Notes: generated by a model not told the origin, from the letters alone. Counted from the stretch's first letter, positions 44,546-56,107 are shown. The stretch is DNA of 64,000 nucleotides from Mastigamoeba balamuthi (GCA_902651635.1 CACRSC010000006.1:475320-539319), one strand, 5' to 3'. A program made the numbers and translations.

Positions 44546-47500
44546 ATGTCCAGCGAGCAGTCTGCCGCCAACAGGGTGCGCCGCCTCGCCCTCCCCCGCC
44601 CGCCCTGACGCGTGTCCCCGCCCGTCCTGCGCAGGAGCGCTCGTCCACCGGCGCTCCCGAGGCCACGACCGTCCGGCGCTCGTCCCCCACGTCGCGCCTG
44701 CTCTCGCCGTGGCGCCGCCAGGGCTCTGTGGACTCGTCCACCGCCGTCCCGCCGCTTCTTGCCGCGTCTCCCTCTCCCCCGGTCGCGTCGCCCCGCGTGC
44801 CCCCGCTGCACGTGGCCCTCGCGCCGTCGCCGCAGCCCACGCGGTCGCCGCCCCCGGCGCCGTCGCCCCGCCAGCCGGGCTCGGGGCTGCCCGCCGAGCT
44901 GACGCCGCGCGACCCCTTCCGCGCGGCCATCGCCGAGCTGGGGCGCCGCGGCACGGCCCTCGAGCGCTCGCAGCTGCTGCAGTCGCGGTTCGTCGTGCAG
45001 CGCATGCCCTGCGGCGCGCTGTCGGCCGAGGCGCGGACGGCGTGCGAGGCGCTGGCGCTGGCCTCTGCCGAGACCTCGCGGTCGCTCGAGCTCGCGCTGC
45101 CCTGCCCGTGGCTGGCGCCCGCCTACACCCCCGAGTACGTCGCGGCCCTGCGCGCGTTCAGCGAGCACTCGCGCGAGCTGCTGGCCGCGGTCTCGGGCGA
45201 CGCGGGCACCGAGGGGGCGCTCGCCTCGGTCGTCTCGTGCACCGCGAGGACCGCGGCGCTCATACGCGGCCAGGCTGCGGCCATGTCGTCCGCTCTGGCG
45301 TGCGCCGACGCGGAGAGCGCGCTGAGGGGCGAGCCGCCCGGACCGGAGCCCGAGGGGGCGACCGAGGCGGTCGTGGGGGCGTACAGGACCGCCGAGAGCC
45401 TCGTCGAGGCCACGAGGCCCGCAGAGGGCGTGAGGAGCGTGTTCGAGGCCGTCGAGGCGCTGCAGTCGGTCCAGCCTTCCGCGGAGCTGGCGGGCCTCAC
45501 CAAGCAGGGGCGCACACACGACGGCCAGCGCCGGGCCCTCTTGAGGAGCATGGCCGCGACGCTGACGACGTCCGCCGAGTTCGGGCTCAGCGCGGAACTC
45601 CCTGTGCATTTGCTGCAGTTCACAGACGGCATCGCTGTCCTACTGCCTCAGCCTCACGGATGTGCGATCGTCGCTCGACATTCTCCGCCTCGCCTCTCTG
45701 TTGTTGGCGGGAGGAGGGGGCGACGAATGGGCTCGCGGCGTTGAGAGAATAATCGAAGCGGCTGTCCGACCGCGCGGTTATGTTCTGAGACGTTAGCCGC
45801 GAGTTGTCTCGAGGCCCCCACAGTGCAAGATGCTCACCCCCACTTTATTTTCCAGATAAGTACAGGTACAAGCTGCTGGACTGGTACGACGCAAAGAAGC
45901 TCTACGTCGTGCTGATGTCCTCCAAGAACACCGCATTCAAGATGGCCACCATGGTCCGCCTCCTTGCTTTTTCTTCCGGACGATTCACACTGCTTCCCCA
46001 CAGGTCGCTGCCGAGAAGGAGAAGCTGCCTCCAGGATGGAAGGAAATCACCATGGGCAAGAACAAGGATAAGCGCTTTGCATTCGAGCCCCTTGGTCTCA
46101 TCCAGCAGGACAGACCTGCTGTCCCCAACCTCAAGGTCCTATCCCTCGTCTCATTTCCACGCCGCACATACTGAACACGAGTAGGGGCTGAGGCACTTCG
46201 TGCTTGCGAGCGCGAGGGAGAAGGCTGTGTGGATCGCCGGGCTCAAGGACGCGACCGTGGTGGAGTCTGACTGCGCGCAGGTTCCCTACAACATGCTGGG
46301 CATCTCGCTAGAAGACGTCCTCGAGCACGAGGACGCGTTCGTGTGCGACCAGACCGTCCCCCTCCTCGTACGCAAGGTCCTCTACCAGGTCGTCTCCGAC
46401 GGTCTGCACGTCCAAGGCGTAAGCGCAATTCCTCCTTTGTTTGAATCGCCTTTGTTTCTGGTTACTGAAACGAACTGCGGGCAAATTCAGCTTCTGAGGG
46501 TCAGCGGCGGAGTCAAGCTGATGAACGAGCTGAAGCACGCGGCCGACTGCGGTGTTCTCGACTTCCGGGCGCTCAAGACGACCCTGACGGTGCACGAGCT
46601 CGGGGCGTTGCTCAAGGCGTTCCTGCGCGACATGCCAGACCCCGTCATACCCCCCGACGCCCAGCAGAGGTTCCTCGCCGCGATGAAGATCGCCAACCCC
46701 GAAGAGCAGCTCAAGGTCCAGGCCGAGGCCTTCAACTCGCTGGCGCCGCCGAATAGAGCGCTGATGCGCGCGCTGCTGGCGTTCCTGGCGACGGTCGCGG
46801 CCAACTCGCACGTGAACTCGATGAACGCGAACAACCTGGCCGTGGTCGTGGCGCCCAACATTCTGCGGTCCACAGGCTCTGCGAGTGTCGAGGAGGCCAA
46901 GGCCATCAACGTCTGCCTGGGGCTGATGATCACGCGCTACTGGGACTTCTTCGAGGCCCCTCAGGCTCCTCTGACGGTCGACCCGGCGCCGACCGAGTTC
47001 ATCACGCTGAGGCGCAAGCTGCTGGGGCACAGCAACGAGATCCGCGTGCTGTCGCTGACGTCGAACAAGAAGAACATGTGGTCTGTCGACTGCGCCGGCG
47101 GCGTGCACATCTGGGACACGCTGTTCTGCTCGCACGTGACCTCGTTCGTCTCCGAGGCCAAGGACCCCACCGCCATATGCCTCGTCGGATACCACCTCTG
47201 GATAGGCACCCTCAACGGCATCTACGTCTACGATTCGTTCACCATGGCCCTCGCTGACAAGGTGCCCCCAATCGCGTGGGCAGTCAATCGCCTGACCATC
47301 CGAGTATAGATACCGGGGATTGTCGCGCTGTCTCTGACGTGGGTCGCAACGAGGAACGAGGTATGGTGCGGGAGCAAGGGGGGCATCACGGTGTACAATG
47401 GCGCTACGCGCAAGGGCACCGCCATCACGACCACGGGCGTCGACGACGACGTAGCACAGACGGACTTCTTCGCGATGTGTACCACGCCCTCGGGCAAGGT

Positions 47501-48114
47501 CTGGCTCGGCGGCTTCCGTCGTGGCGCCCCCGAGCAATTCGTGCGTAGCCAGCGATGTCCTCTCGCCCCATGTCAGCGCTCTCTTGACACCCCGTGGCTC
47601 CCCAGATCCACATTTGGGACCTGGTCAAGTGCAAGTACGAGCGCCTGCACAAGATCGCCGCGAGGCCCAAGAAGCTCACGTCGCTGGTCTGCGTGAGTGA
47701 CCACACGGTGTGGTCGTCGGACGAGGGCTCGATCAACGCGTGGGACGCGAGGACGTACGAGCGGCTGGGCACGATGGAGCGCCACACGGGGCCCATCTTC
47801 GGGTTGGCGGTGCTGCCGGACCAGGTGTGGTCGTGCAGCTGGGACAAGACCATCAAGATATGGGACTCGACGTCGTTCCACTGCGTCGGAGAGATCACGG
47901 GATACCACACGGACACGGTCAGCGTACTCACTCCGTGCGTGGACCCTGCATCTGGCCTCTTCAACATATGGTCAGCGTCCTTCGACAAGGTATGCACCCT
48001 CCCCCTCCATGCTCGCACAGCAGCGATCTGACGACCAGCTTGCAGGCGCTGTGCGTGTGGTATATCCGACCGATCCCCTCGCGCCGCCAGACATTGCAGT
48101 TCACCAAGCCGTAA
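44546..48114 (+). CDS. DH/PH-RhoGAP-beta-propeller protein, paralogue B
   Basis: This has the same design as the gene at 16948. A short first exon (MSSEQSAANR) is followed by a Pro/Ser-rich region, a helical DH-like domain (about 44910-45550), a PH domain over three introns (LPVHLLQFTDGIAVLLP; YRYKLLDWYDAKKLYVVLM; FVLASAREKAVWIAGL), and a RhoGAP domain (about 46340-46960). It ends with a beta-propeller of WD40-like blades (MWSVDCAGGVHIWDTL; VWSCSWDKTIKIWDS) and a last short exon (ALCVWYIRPIPSRR). The RhoGAP arginine finger is present in HVQG-LLRVSGG after splicing. Combining GEF-like and GAP domains with a propeller in one chain is unusual. The N-terminal region differs greatly from paralogue A, while PH, GAP and propeller align. 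The gene is about 3.6 kb with about nine introns. Confidence 0.82.
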
Positions 48115-48330
48115 GCACAACAACGAGCGACCAAGCGTTGCCTTCTCAGGACCGTTCGCCAAGGCAAGTGACTCTCAATAGCAGTGCAATACAATGAACA
48201 CCAGCCGTGTAAATTGCCTCATACAGGCCCGGACAGAACCGTCTTGATTTCCCGAATCACGTCCTTTCTCGAATGGCACAGTTTTTGCACAGTGCGTGCG
48301 ACTCCGTTTAACGTTGATGTTGTGGTTCTT

Positions 48331-49190
48331 GCGCCTAGAAAGGTGTGCAAGTGAGAATCTACGTGCGTAACGACCTTGTCAACCATCAGAAGACAGAAAA
48401 AGCTGTTGGTGTGCTTCAGTGCGCACTGGGGAGCCACCCCAGCTCCCAGTTTGCGTTCAAGGGCACTGGGACGCCCTTCATCCAGTTTGGGGCAAGGGTA
48501 CTGGGACCTCTCCAGCTTTGTTTGCAAGGGCCCTGGGCTGCCCTCTCCAGTTTGGGTGCAGGGCACTGGGGGAAGCCCTCTCCGGTTTGGGTGTAAGGGC
48601 ACCGGAGAGCCCGCTCTGCTTTGATTTGGTTTCTGGTCTGTGGTTCTGCGCTCCCCTCCAAGTCCTGGATGCCTTGTGGGGCGGAGCTGTGCCAGGGGAT
48701 GCCGTGCATGCGGACGGCACCCAACCGGAAGTTGATTGAGGGCATTGGTTGTTGGCCCTGTGGCTTGGGTCTCACACTCCCAGCCGCCCTGTGATCCTGT
48801 CAGCAGAGGGCTGTCCTGGTGTCGGAGATGCCGGGCGCCACACCCAACCACACTTGTGTCAGGAGGCCGTGGTCTCTAGCCCCCGGGCCGTGTCTCCGAG
48901 ACTGCGACCCAGCGGATATAGTCCGTATCTCGGGGACAACCCGGTGGCAAATCGGGACACACGAGGGCCATTATGGGCCAGATACCAATCCTCAACCTTC
49001 CATCCCGACGACCCCAGAGGCACCGCTCGTGCAGGAGAGGAGCTGACTTAAGAGATCGTATGCACGGTGTATCTCGGGAGGAGGCTCTTGAAGCGGCTGG
49101 CATCGGCGTTGAGATTGCTATCTCCCGCGCCGTCGTTTTTCCGTCCAGAAAATCCGAACCACTCTGTATCTCACAACTGACTGTGTAGGC
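48331..49190 (+). repeat. Dispersed repeat R1, copy C (most complete)
   Basis: The left part (GCGCCT...GGTGTGC) resembles copy A. From about 48418 to 48610 there are five to six tandem units of about 35 bp with core GGGCACTGGGA...CTCCAGTTTGGG. A unique segment to about 49190 matches copies B1 and B2 inverted. No conserved open frame or convincing terminal inverted repeat was found. The rest of 48115-49512 (48115-48330 and 49191-49512) holds nothing recognised. Confidence 0.75.
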
Positions 49191-49512
49191 ACAGCCCCGC
49201 TGTGATGGTGGTTCTGACGGGTAATGCGGAAGGCTGCCCCTGTACGTTGTTGCCGGAGTCACGTCGCCATCATAGTGCTGCCTTAGGCAATGTTCTTCCG
49301 CCGGCGGGCCCACAGTAAGCAACGGAGAAGTCACTCTGCCAGCTCGCTTCTGCTGTCTCACCTGCCTAGACTCCGGTTGTCACCAGGAGGCGGCTTCAAT
49401 TGCATCGCAAAATCTCATAAATGCGTAGGCTTGCGGAATTCCAGCCTCGGCCATAGGGAAGATCTCCGATAAACAGATCAACTTCCAGTTATTCGAATCA
49501 CGAAATCCGGCG

Positions 49513-51102
49513 ATGAAGCTCAATTCGAGCATCTCCCCCATCTCTCAGGACACGGCGGGGCGCTCCCTGCCCCTCGCTGACCCCACCTCTTCGATCAACG
49601 TCTGCCCGTCGGCGGGTAAGTGACGCTGAGGGCGCTTCGCGAGCCTTCCTTCGACCTTCTGCGGATCTCTCACCCCCGTATCCTCAGAGACTTGCCCCGC
49701 GTCGTGCCCGCCCGCTGGAACGCAGGGAACCGTGCGCTGTGGCGAGGTCGTTGGCGATGCGCAGAGGGGCACCGAGGCGCCTGAGGACCACTCCTCCAAC
49801 CCCGAGGGCGCGGGAAATTCAATTACCCCAATTCGATTGAACCCTCGAACGATTTCTTACAATGTCGCGCCCTCTCCAGCCTCCGACAAGGCGGAGCACA
49901 ACTCGCACGTCGTGGAGCCGGGGCACCCCGGCAGCGACCACATCCCCACGGCGCCGAAAAAGAACAAGGACGAGGGCCCCGGGGCGCAGAGCAACGGGGA
50001 GGAGAAGGCCGCGGTATCTGCCGAGTCCGCTGGCGAGCACCTCCGCCTCGTCGAGGACATGGAACTCGCCCAGCAGCCGCGCGAGTTGGACCAGGAGAAG
50101 CACAAGTCGCCCGCGGGCACTGGCAAGGTATTTTCCCTCGCATAGTAATCAAGGTTTATTTGTTCCCCTGAGAGTCCGATGGAATCGCGGACCAGCCTCA
50201 ATCTTCCCAGCCCGATGCCGCCCTCGACCCGGTCCCCACGTCGCCGTCGCCCAGCGGCCTGTCCGACTCGGTCGACGACACCCCGGGCATCAGGCCGGCC
50301 TCGACTTCGACTTCGCGGACGGGCCCGTCGTTGAGCGCGACGCCTGAGTCGTCTGCCTCCCCATTCCTCCCGACGACTCCGCCGGTCGTCGACGAGGTCG
50401 TCACGTCCACGCCGCCGCCGTCGCCGTCCCCCGCGCGCAGCAACAAGAGGCCCAGGGTGGGCTCGGCCGCGGAGAGCCCCGCGCAGACCGAGGGAGTCGA
50501 GCCGCCCTGGAAGCAGAGGGCCGTGGGGGAGACGCCGCCTCCCCGCAGCGTGTCGAGCGAGACCACTGTGCCCGAGACCCCTGTGCAGAGCCCCCAGGTG
50601 TCGGAGTCGCCGAGCACGAGGGCCGAGGGCCCGGAGCAGGAGGCCGGCGTGGCCACCGTCGCGCAGCCGGACGCGACGCAGGGCGACGAGAGCGAGTTCC
50701 CTTACCCGGTGGCCGTGCCTGTCCCCAGCCGAGTGCCGCCGCCCGTGGCCTTCATCGAGCAGCTCCCCGAGTCCCGGTCGGCGATGATGGTACCCGTGGT
50801 CTATGTTGTGTTCAAATTGCCCACACCTGGACCCTCTCAAGCCCCAGGAGACTCGAAACAACAACAAGAGGCCCCGAGACGACGTCCTCGGACAGGAGGA
50901 CGACAGCAAGGAGCCCGACACAAAGCGGAGGGCCCTCGCGCGTTCGGCGGACTGCAGCGGCTCCGACGTCGTCACGACCAGCGAGCACTCGCGCCAGACC
51001 CACGAGGCGCCCCAGGACTCGGAGCCCAAGACCTCGGCCAGCGAGTCCGAGAAGATCTCCGCGAGGACCGCGCCTCCTTCCTCATCCACCAATCCCCCTT
51101 GA
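49513..51102 (+). CDS. Low-complexity, probably nuclear protein of unknown function
   Basis: I recognise no family. The model uses at least five exons: 49513-about 49617, 49688-about 49815 (joined in phase as PSA-ETCPASC), about 49880-50128, about 50180-50789 and about 50855-51102. The product is rich in Ser, Pro, Glu and Thr and almost without hydrophobic clusters, so it is probably disordered. Two similar basic motifs, NKRPRV and NNNKRPRDD, plus KRR look like nuclear localisation signals, and the two flanking blocks (SARSNKRPRVGSAAES, then TRNNNKRPRDDVLG) may be an internal duplication. The second intron region holds AAATTCAATTACCCCAATTC. The start is supported by an open first exon and phase fit at 49688; the junctions near 49815-49880 are uncertain. 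Confidence 0.5.
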
Positions 51103-51542
51103 GTCAAGTGCCCAGAGTCTTTTCCTGGGACGTGGCGGTTCCCACCGAGACGCTCGCTGCCCGCTCATCCAAGGGCCGTAGTACGCTGATTGGGGGTCAC
51201 GAACACCAACAGCCAACAGTAGTAAACCGTATCCGATTATTTGCGCCATCTGCCTGCGATCAATTGGTCCCGGAATGGCTATTATGCTTCACGTCATTGC
51301 TCATCAGAATAGAAGAGTACCCTTACTCATCCTGCCGACCCACCAGCAGGAGCAGGACTTCAATCCGCACATGCCCTGTAGCAAAGCGTTGTTGTTCCAT
51401 TCCCCGCTGCAGCGTCCGATACGCTCAGAGTCGAGAATCTGGGAAAAGATCAAAAATCTCCACGTATGTTTCCAAAAACCGAAGGCCCAAGCGGTGTGGA
51501 CATCAGCCCGGCGCACAACACAGTTTCTCAACCAGCGCGCAC

Positions 51543-52282
51543 ATGTCGAACCCCGCCGAGACACAGCCGATCCTGGGCTCGTGCCCGCCCTCCTACGCGA
51601 TGCCCCCGCCGCCGATGGCCGCGTACCCCGCGTACCCCGCGGTCCCCGTCGCCCCGGGCCTCCCGGGCGCCTACGTCGTCCCCCAGGTCCCCGTCGTCTG
51701 CCCCGACTTCCCCTCGGGCCAGGGCTTCCACTACCGCGACGTGTACGCCGCCCCCGCCATCGCGCGCGCTGCTCTCTGTGGGAACACGGGGAACAACCAG
51801 ACACAGGAAATGCTCTGCCATCGGGAAAACCAATTGATGAATCGGATTATTACCGTTGCGACCAGTTCTTTCTCCGCCGCGGCTCGCGGCTCGCGGCGGC
51901 AGCTGCACAGGCCGCCAAACACAATTCTCTGGATGGCGACGCCCCTTCCCTCCAGGGCGGTGAAAGGACGGAGGATGCTCGCCACACCAAGCCAACTGAA
52001 TTTCAATTATTCTTGAATTTAAATTCAGTTCTCAATTCAAATGTGTTTCTTCTCCCTTGCAGGCCGGCGAACGTGCGCTGCCAGTACTGCAACGCCACGG
52101 TGACGACGGTGACGAGCTTCACGCCCGGGCTGCTGACGTGGGGCAGCGCCGGCGTGATGTGCGTTTTCGGCCTGTGGCTGGGCTGCTGCTGCGTCCCCTT
52201 CTGCATCGACTCGATGCAGGACGTCGAGCACCGGTGCCCCTCGTGCCAGAGGATCGTCGGCATGCACTACCGCATCAAGTGA
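51543..52282 (+). CDS. LITAF-domain protein
   Basis: LITAF proteins are small, membrane-embedded zinc proteins of late endosomes. Exons 51543-51742 and 52063-52282 give 139 residues; the 320-nt intron splits a Val codon and restores HYRDV-PANVRCQYC. The N-terminal half is Pro/Tyr/Ala-rich with PPSYAMP, a PPSY-type motif that could recruit Nedd4-family ligases. The LITAF core follows: CQYC, a hydrophobic hairpin (GVMCVFGLWLGCCCVPFCID), DVEHRCPSC, then IVGMHYR. All zinc-ligand cysteines are present. The intron carries AATTTCAATTATTCTTGAAT. A similar first-exon-like fragment lies at about 24545. Confidence 0.9.
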
Positions 52283-52588
52283 CGTGCGTCGGCGCGCCAG
52301 CAGGGCGAGAACTTGAGAGAGACAGCGGCTGCAGCACGTCGCTAGGGACCGGCTGGGGCGCAGCCCCCAAGAAACACGTTTTGGGCTTGCCAGGATCGAG
52401 ACGAGCTGTGCGGGTGGGCTTGGGAGAGTGGGGGAGGGGGCTTGCCACAGCCAGACAGCGGCCAGACCAGAGAGGCCTCAGGACACAGCCCACTTGGCTT
52501 GTACTGTCTCCATTACTTTGCCTTCTGTATAGTCCTCAAACGGGGGCAGCCGGGAGATCTCACAGCTGCCATTTGAACTGTCCGAGCG

Positions 52589-54022
52589 TTATAGAGCCAG
52601 GAGCGTGGCGAGGACAGCGGCCATCGCTGAGGCACACAGCGCACCGGCAGCCCCGGAGGAATCGCCCGGCGCTGGCCTGGGAGTCGGGTCCGAGTGCGGA
52701 GCGGGGCCAGAATTCGAGATGGGTACCGAGTGCGAGCTCGAGCGAGGGCCCGAGTGAGGCGAGGGGTCCGAGTGTGAGCTCGAGTGAGGGTCCGAGCGAG
52801 GGGCAGGGCCCGAGCTCGAGTCTGTAGCGCTGCCCGAGCACGAGCCAGCGACAACCTTGTCGTAGATGGCTTTCTGGAGCGTGAAGTTCCTCTCGAGGTC
52901 CATCGCCCACACCATCGCGCCGCCCAGCCCGTTGTCGCAGATGTACTGCGTCTTGGCCGCGTGTGTCTCGAGAGTGTCGAAGGTCACGAACTGGTCGTCC
53001 TTGTACGCGTAGGCCGTCGACGTGGCGTTGTCGACGACCATCGTCGCGCCCTTCAGGACGAAATCCTCGATCTCGTACTCCGCCAGGAACCCCGCCTCCT
53101 GTGTGCAGCCCCCCGCAGCTCCTGGGGCCAGGCCGTCCTCTCCCGCCTTGACAGGCGCGCCGTAGCCGTGCTGGCTGGGGTCCTTGAGGGTCCACGTGCG
53201 TCCGTAGGTCGCGAGCCCGAGCACGAGCTTGTCTGCGGGTACTCCTGCAGACCTGTACGTCGCGACGGCGTGGTCCGCTGTGAGCTTGTCGCCGTTGGGG
53301 TTCCTGAGCGCCGTGTGTGGGCCGGTGACCGAGTCCGCAGAGCCGTGCAGGTCGTAGGTCATGAGGTTGATCCAGTCGAGGTGCGGGTGTATGTTGGGCA
53401 GGTCGTAGCCCTTTTCGATCTTGTCGTCGCCCGCGGGCGCGGCGATCGTAAGCAGCAGGCGCGCCTTACCCGACGTCTGGGCCTCGGCGACGAAGGCCTC
53501 CATCATCTCCTTGAGCAGCAGCGGGAAGTTGGCCTTGTCGATGTCGCGGCCGCCCTGCTCTTCCCAGCCCGGATACTCCCAGTCGATGTCGAAGCCGTCG
53601 AACTCCCATGTGCGGCAGTATGAGATGGCCGACTGGATAAAGTGCGTGCGGCTCTCCTTGGTCTCGATCATGTTGCTGAAAAGGTGTTTGGTGCTGTTGA
53701 ACACGTTGAAGTTCCAGCCACCGATCGAGACTAGCGTCTTGAGCTTGGGGTTCTGCAGCTTCTTCGCCTGCAGCTTGGGGATCATCTGGTCGTCGTTCCA
53801 CTCAACGTGCACGACGTTGTAGCTAGAGTTCATCTTGGCGAAGGCGTAGTTTATGTGCGTCACGTGCGAGGCCTCGACCATGTCCATCGTGAACTTGCAG
53901 TTTATGCCGTCGCCGATGTTGCGGTCCCGGTACTGCGCCCAGTTGGTGACGTAGCTCACCGCTCGCTTCTCCGCGACCGCCAGACAGACCGCGGCGAGCA
54001 GCAGTGAGAGTGCGACCCTCAT
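52589..54022 (-). CDS. Chitinase, GH18 family, secreted and GPI-type
   Basis: This single-exon gene of 477 residues has a signal peptide (MRVALSLLLAAVCLAVA). The GH18 barrel shows SIGGW and the catalytic motif FDGFDIDWEYP (DxxDxDxE with the acid Glu), followed by MTYDLHG, typical of active chitinases. After the barrel, from about 52840, a Ser/Pro/His/Asp linker has imperfect SDPxxSSHS-like repeats, then a small-residue site and a hydrophobic tail (ALCASAMAAVLATLLAL) without basic residues, consistent with a GPI anchor. It probably remodels chitin of a cyst wall or digests fungi; that is inference. There is no separate chitin-binding domain. A GAATATC on its strand lies at about 54089, 70 bp upstream. 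Confidence 0.95.
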   Translation of the reverse strand: MRVALSLLLAAVCLAVAEKRAVSYVTNWAQYRDRNIGDGINCKFTMDMVEASHVTHINYAFAKMNSSYNVVHVEWNDDQMIPKLQAKKLQNPKLKTLVSIGGWNFNVFNSTKHLFSNMIETKESRTHFIQSAISYCRTWEFDGFDIDWEYPGWEEQGGRDIDKANFPLLLKEMMEAFVAEAQTSGKARLLLTIAAPAGDDKIEKGYDLPNIHPHLDWINLMTYDLHGSADSVTGPHTALRNPNGDKLTADHAVATYRSAGVPADKLVLGLATYGRTWTLKDPSQHGYGAPVKAGEDGLAPGAAGGCTQEAGFLAEYEIEDFVLKGATMVVDNATSTAYAYKDDQFVTFDTLETHAAKTQYICDNGLGGAMVWAMDLERNFTLQKAIYDKVVAGSCSGSATDSSSGPAPRSDPHSSSHSDPSPHSGPRSSSHSVPISNSGPAPHSDPTPRPAPGDSSGAAGALCASAMAAVLATLLAL

Positions 54023-54952
54023 TTCTCACACAGGGCTTATGAGAGATAATGATGATACGTGGTCAACCCGCCGCCACACCCCCTTGCCAAGGAAGATATT
54101 CGTTGTTGCGTAAACTGAACCTGTGAACAACCGCCATCGGGGTGAGTGTGCCGTCCGCGTGTGCAGTGTACAATCTCCCAATCGCCCTTTGGAGTAAAAC
54201 ACAAACTCAAAATTCTCACGCACTTTTAGGTTCACTTTTCGGCTCCGATCCCCTCCACATCCAGTGCCAACAAAAACTGAGAATGATGGTGTACAAAAGA
54301 TGTTCTAGCCTGCCAATTTACCACACTGCCTTTCTCTAAAAACAGCCCGAAAAGGGTTATCGAACCCTGAATATTCACAAATCCGTTGTGTACACTGAGG
54401 TGCACTACGGAGTGTATCAACAAAGAGTACTCTGAAACTTGATGGATTTCACGAATACTTCAAAATGTCTATCTATTCGTCCAATTTTCAGATACAAACA
54501 GAAACGCACCTCATCACGCTATTGTGTGGTCCACTTGAAAAGTGAAATCGTTTTTTCTGTGTGAAAATCAATCGAACAAATGATTATTGTTTGCAAAACG
54601 AACAGTTTGTCAGATTTCGGATTCCCGATTGCCCAGACCTGCCACCCGTGACCGCACTGATCACCCCAGGGGCCATGTGAAACAGTGCATGCATTCTTGG
54701 GAGGGAGTTGTAAGATGGAGGATGGGATCACTGGGATCACAAACGGAGCCTCTCTGCCTTGTGTATTGGCAAATTTCAGGAATTGGCTGCAAATGCGAAA
54801 TTCGGATCCGAAAACATCTGACAGTGCAGGGTAATCAGAAATGTTTGTTTTGCAAGTGTGTATACGTGCTACACATGATGCCACTATGCACTGCTATACA
54901 TGATGTGTACTTATTGTGTCTGAATAACTTGTTTTTTACTGTCTATCAACAG

Positions 54953-55245
54953 GAATCGCAGAGACCCTGGACTTGATAAGGAAGAAGTTCAGAGATGCCC
55001 AGAGCAGGATCACCCTGATGGTCATTAGTGGCCATGGAAACATCAAGGAGTCGTCCCTTCAGTACAGCTCCCCCACTGGCACTGTTTGCACCACCTCCTT
55101 CAGGAGTGTGTCACAGGAATTTCTGCCTGTTGTCTCCAAGGGCCTGCTGCTATCTTCCTGTGGATCAATGAAGGACCCTGATGGGTGGGAATTCCCACCA
55201 AAAGGGTCAAAAACGTTACAAATGATCAATAGCACATGCCCTTAA
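54953..55245 (+). CDS. Caspase/CHAT-like peptidase exon (C-terminal part)
   Basis: An intron-type acceptor (TATCAACAG) precedes an open frame reading IAETLDLIRKKFRDA, then MVISGHGN and LLLSSCGSM, and ends at 55245. His-Gly after a beta strand (SGHG), followed about 45 residues later by a strand-Cys (LLLSSCGS), is the layout of clan CD peptidases such as caspases, metacaspases and CHAT domains, with a His/Cys dyad. No upstream exon was found, so this may be a fragment. Codon use does not match host genes. The match is by motif only; I cannot name the family. Confidence 0.35.
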
Positions 55246-55257
55246 TGTCATATGCTC

Positions 55258-55912
55258 TTAGTTCTGCTTGATGTAGCTAGAGACTGTGGCTGAGGCTCTC
55301 TTTCTTCCATTGATGGAGGCAACCACCAGGTCGATCTGAGTATCAGTCATCTTGCCCTCTAACTTCCAGAGGGCGAGGACTTCCTTTGGGATGACGAGCT
55401 GGGGTGCTATGGGTCCTTCTGGTGTGGCCAGAGGCAGGGCTTCCAGAGGCCTCTGAACTGTCTTAAGCACTGGTCCCAGGTAGTCTCCGGACCCTGAATG
55501 CTCTATGGCCTCCTTGTACCTCGTCTTAATGCTGCTATCTGCTTCCTGCAGCTCTGTTCTTCTCATCTGGTACTCTCTGAGTATCTGGAGTGCTGTCTGA
55601 GGTGCTTTAACACAGCTAGCTGTACTTGGGCTCCTCCAAGCTCACCTGTGCTGTGAGCTCCAGCTTCTCCTTCTGCAGTGCTATGCCATCTGTCCCTGCA
55701 TCACTTTGCTCTGCCTCAGATGAGCTCTCTGGCACTGCCTCTGGGTCTGCTGTCCTGTCTGCATACCAGGCTTCCCCACAGACGCCCTCCTGTTGTCTTT
55801 TCTGGTTCTCTGCTTCCTCTTCTCCTCTCTTCCTCTGCTTGGTCCCCTGGTCCACCGTAATGCCCTTCATTGCTTCAGCTACTATGGAAGTGAACTGTCT
55901 CAATTGGCTCAA
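55258..55912 (-). CDS. Two leftward open frames of unknown origin in the low-GC island
   Basis: The upstream frame (55912-55616) is highly charged (KRGEEEAENQKRQQEG and an acidic Ser/Glu stretch). The downstream frame (about 55600-55258) reads from APQTALQILREYQMRR to SSYIKQN, with a small C-terminal domain (WKLEGKMTDTQIDLVVASIN). They lie in different frames separated by about 20-50 bp, so they are either two exons with a tiny intron, one frameshifted gene, or unrelated. A stop follows right at the edge of the rightward exon's stop (convergent, 12 bp apart). I recognise no family. Confidence 0.3.
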
Positions 55913-56107
55913 GCTGCTTTACTCTCTCTTTGATGCTGCGTTTATTTTGCTGAATAATTATATCTGTTAAAATTCACTTAGGGGTTTATTTATATGTATG
56001 TACAAACCTGTGCTGGAGCTGCTCACAACATACTGGCGTTTGTTCTTTGCTGCTATGGCCTGGCTCCATGCAGCTGCTCTGTACCTCTGCTATGCATCAC
56101 TACATCG

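Noticed and set aside
48418-48610. A CRISPR-like array of short repeats
   Set aside because: The units are contiguous, degenerate tandem repeats without spacers, and the genome is eukaryotic.
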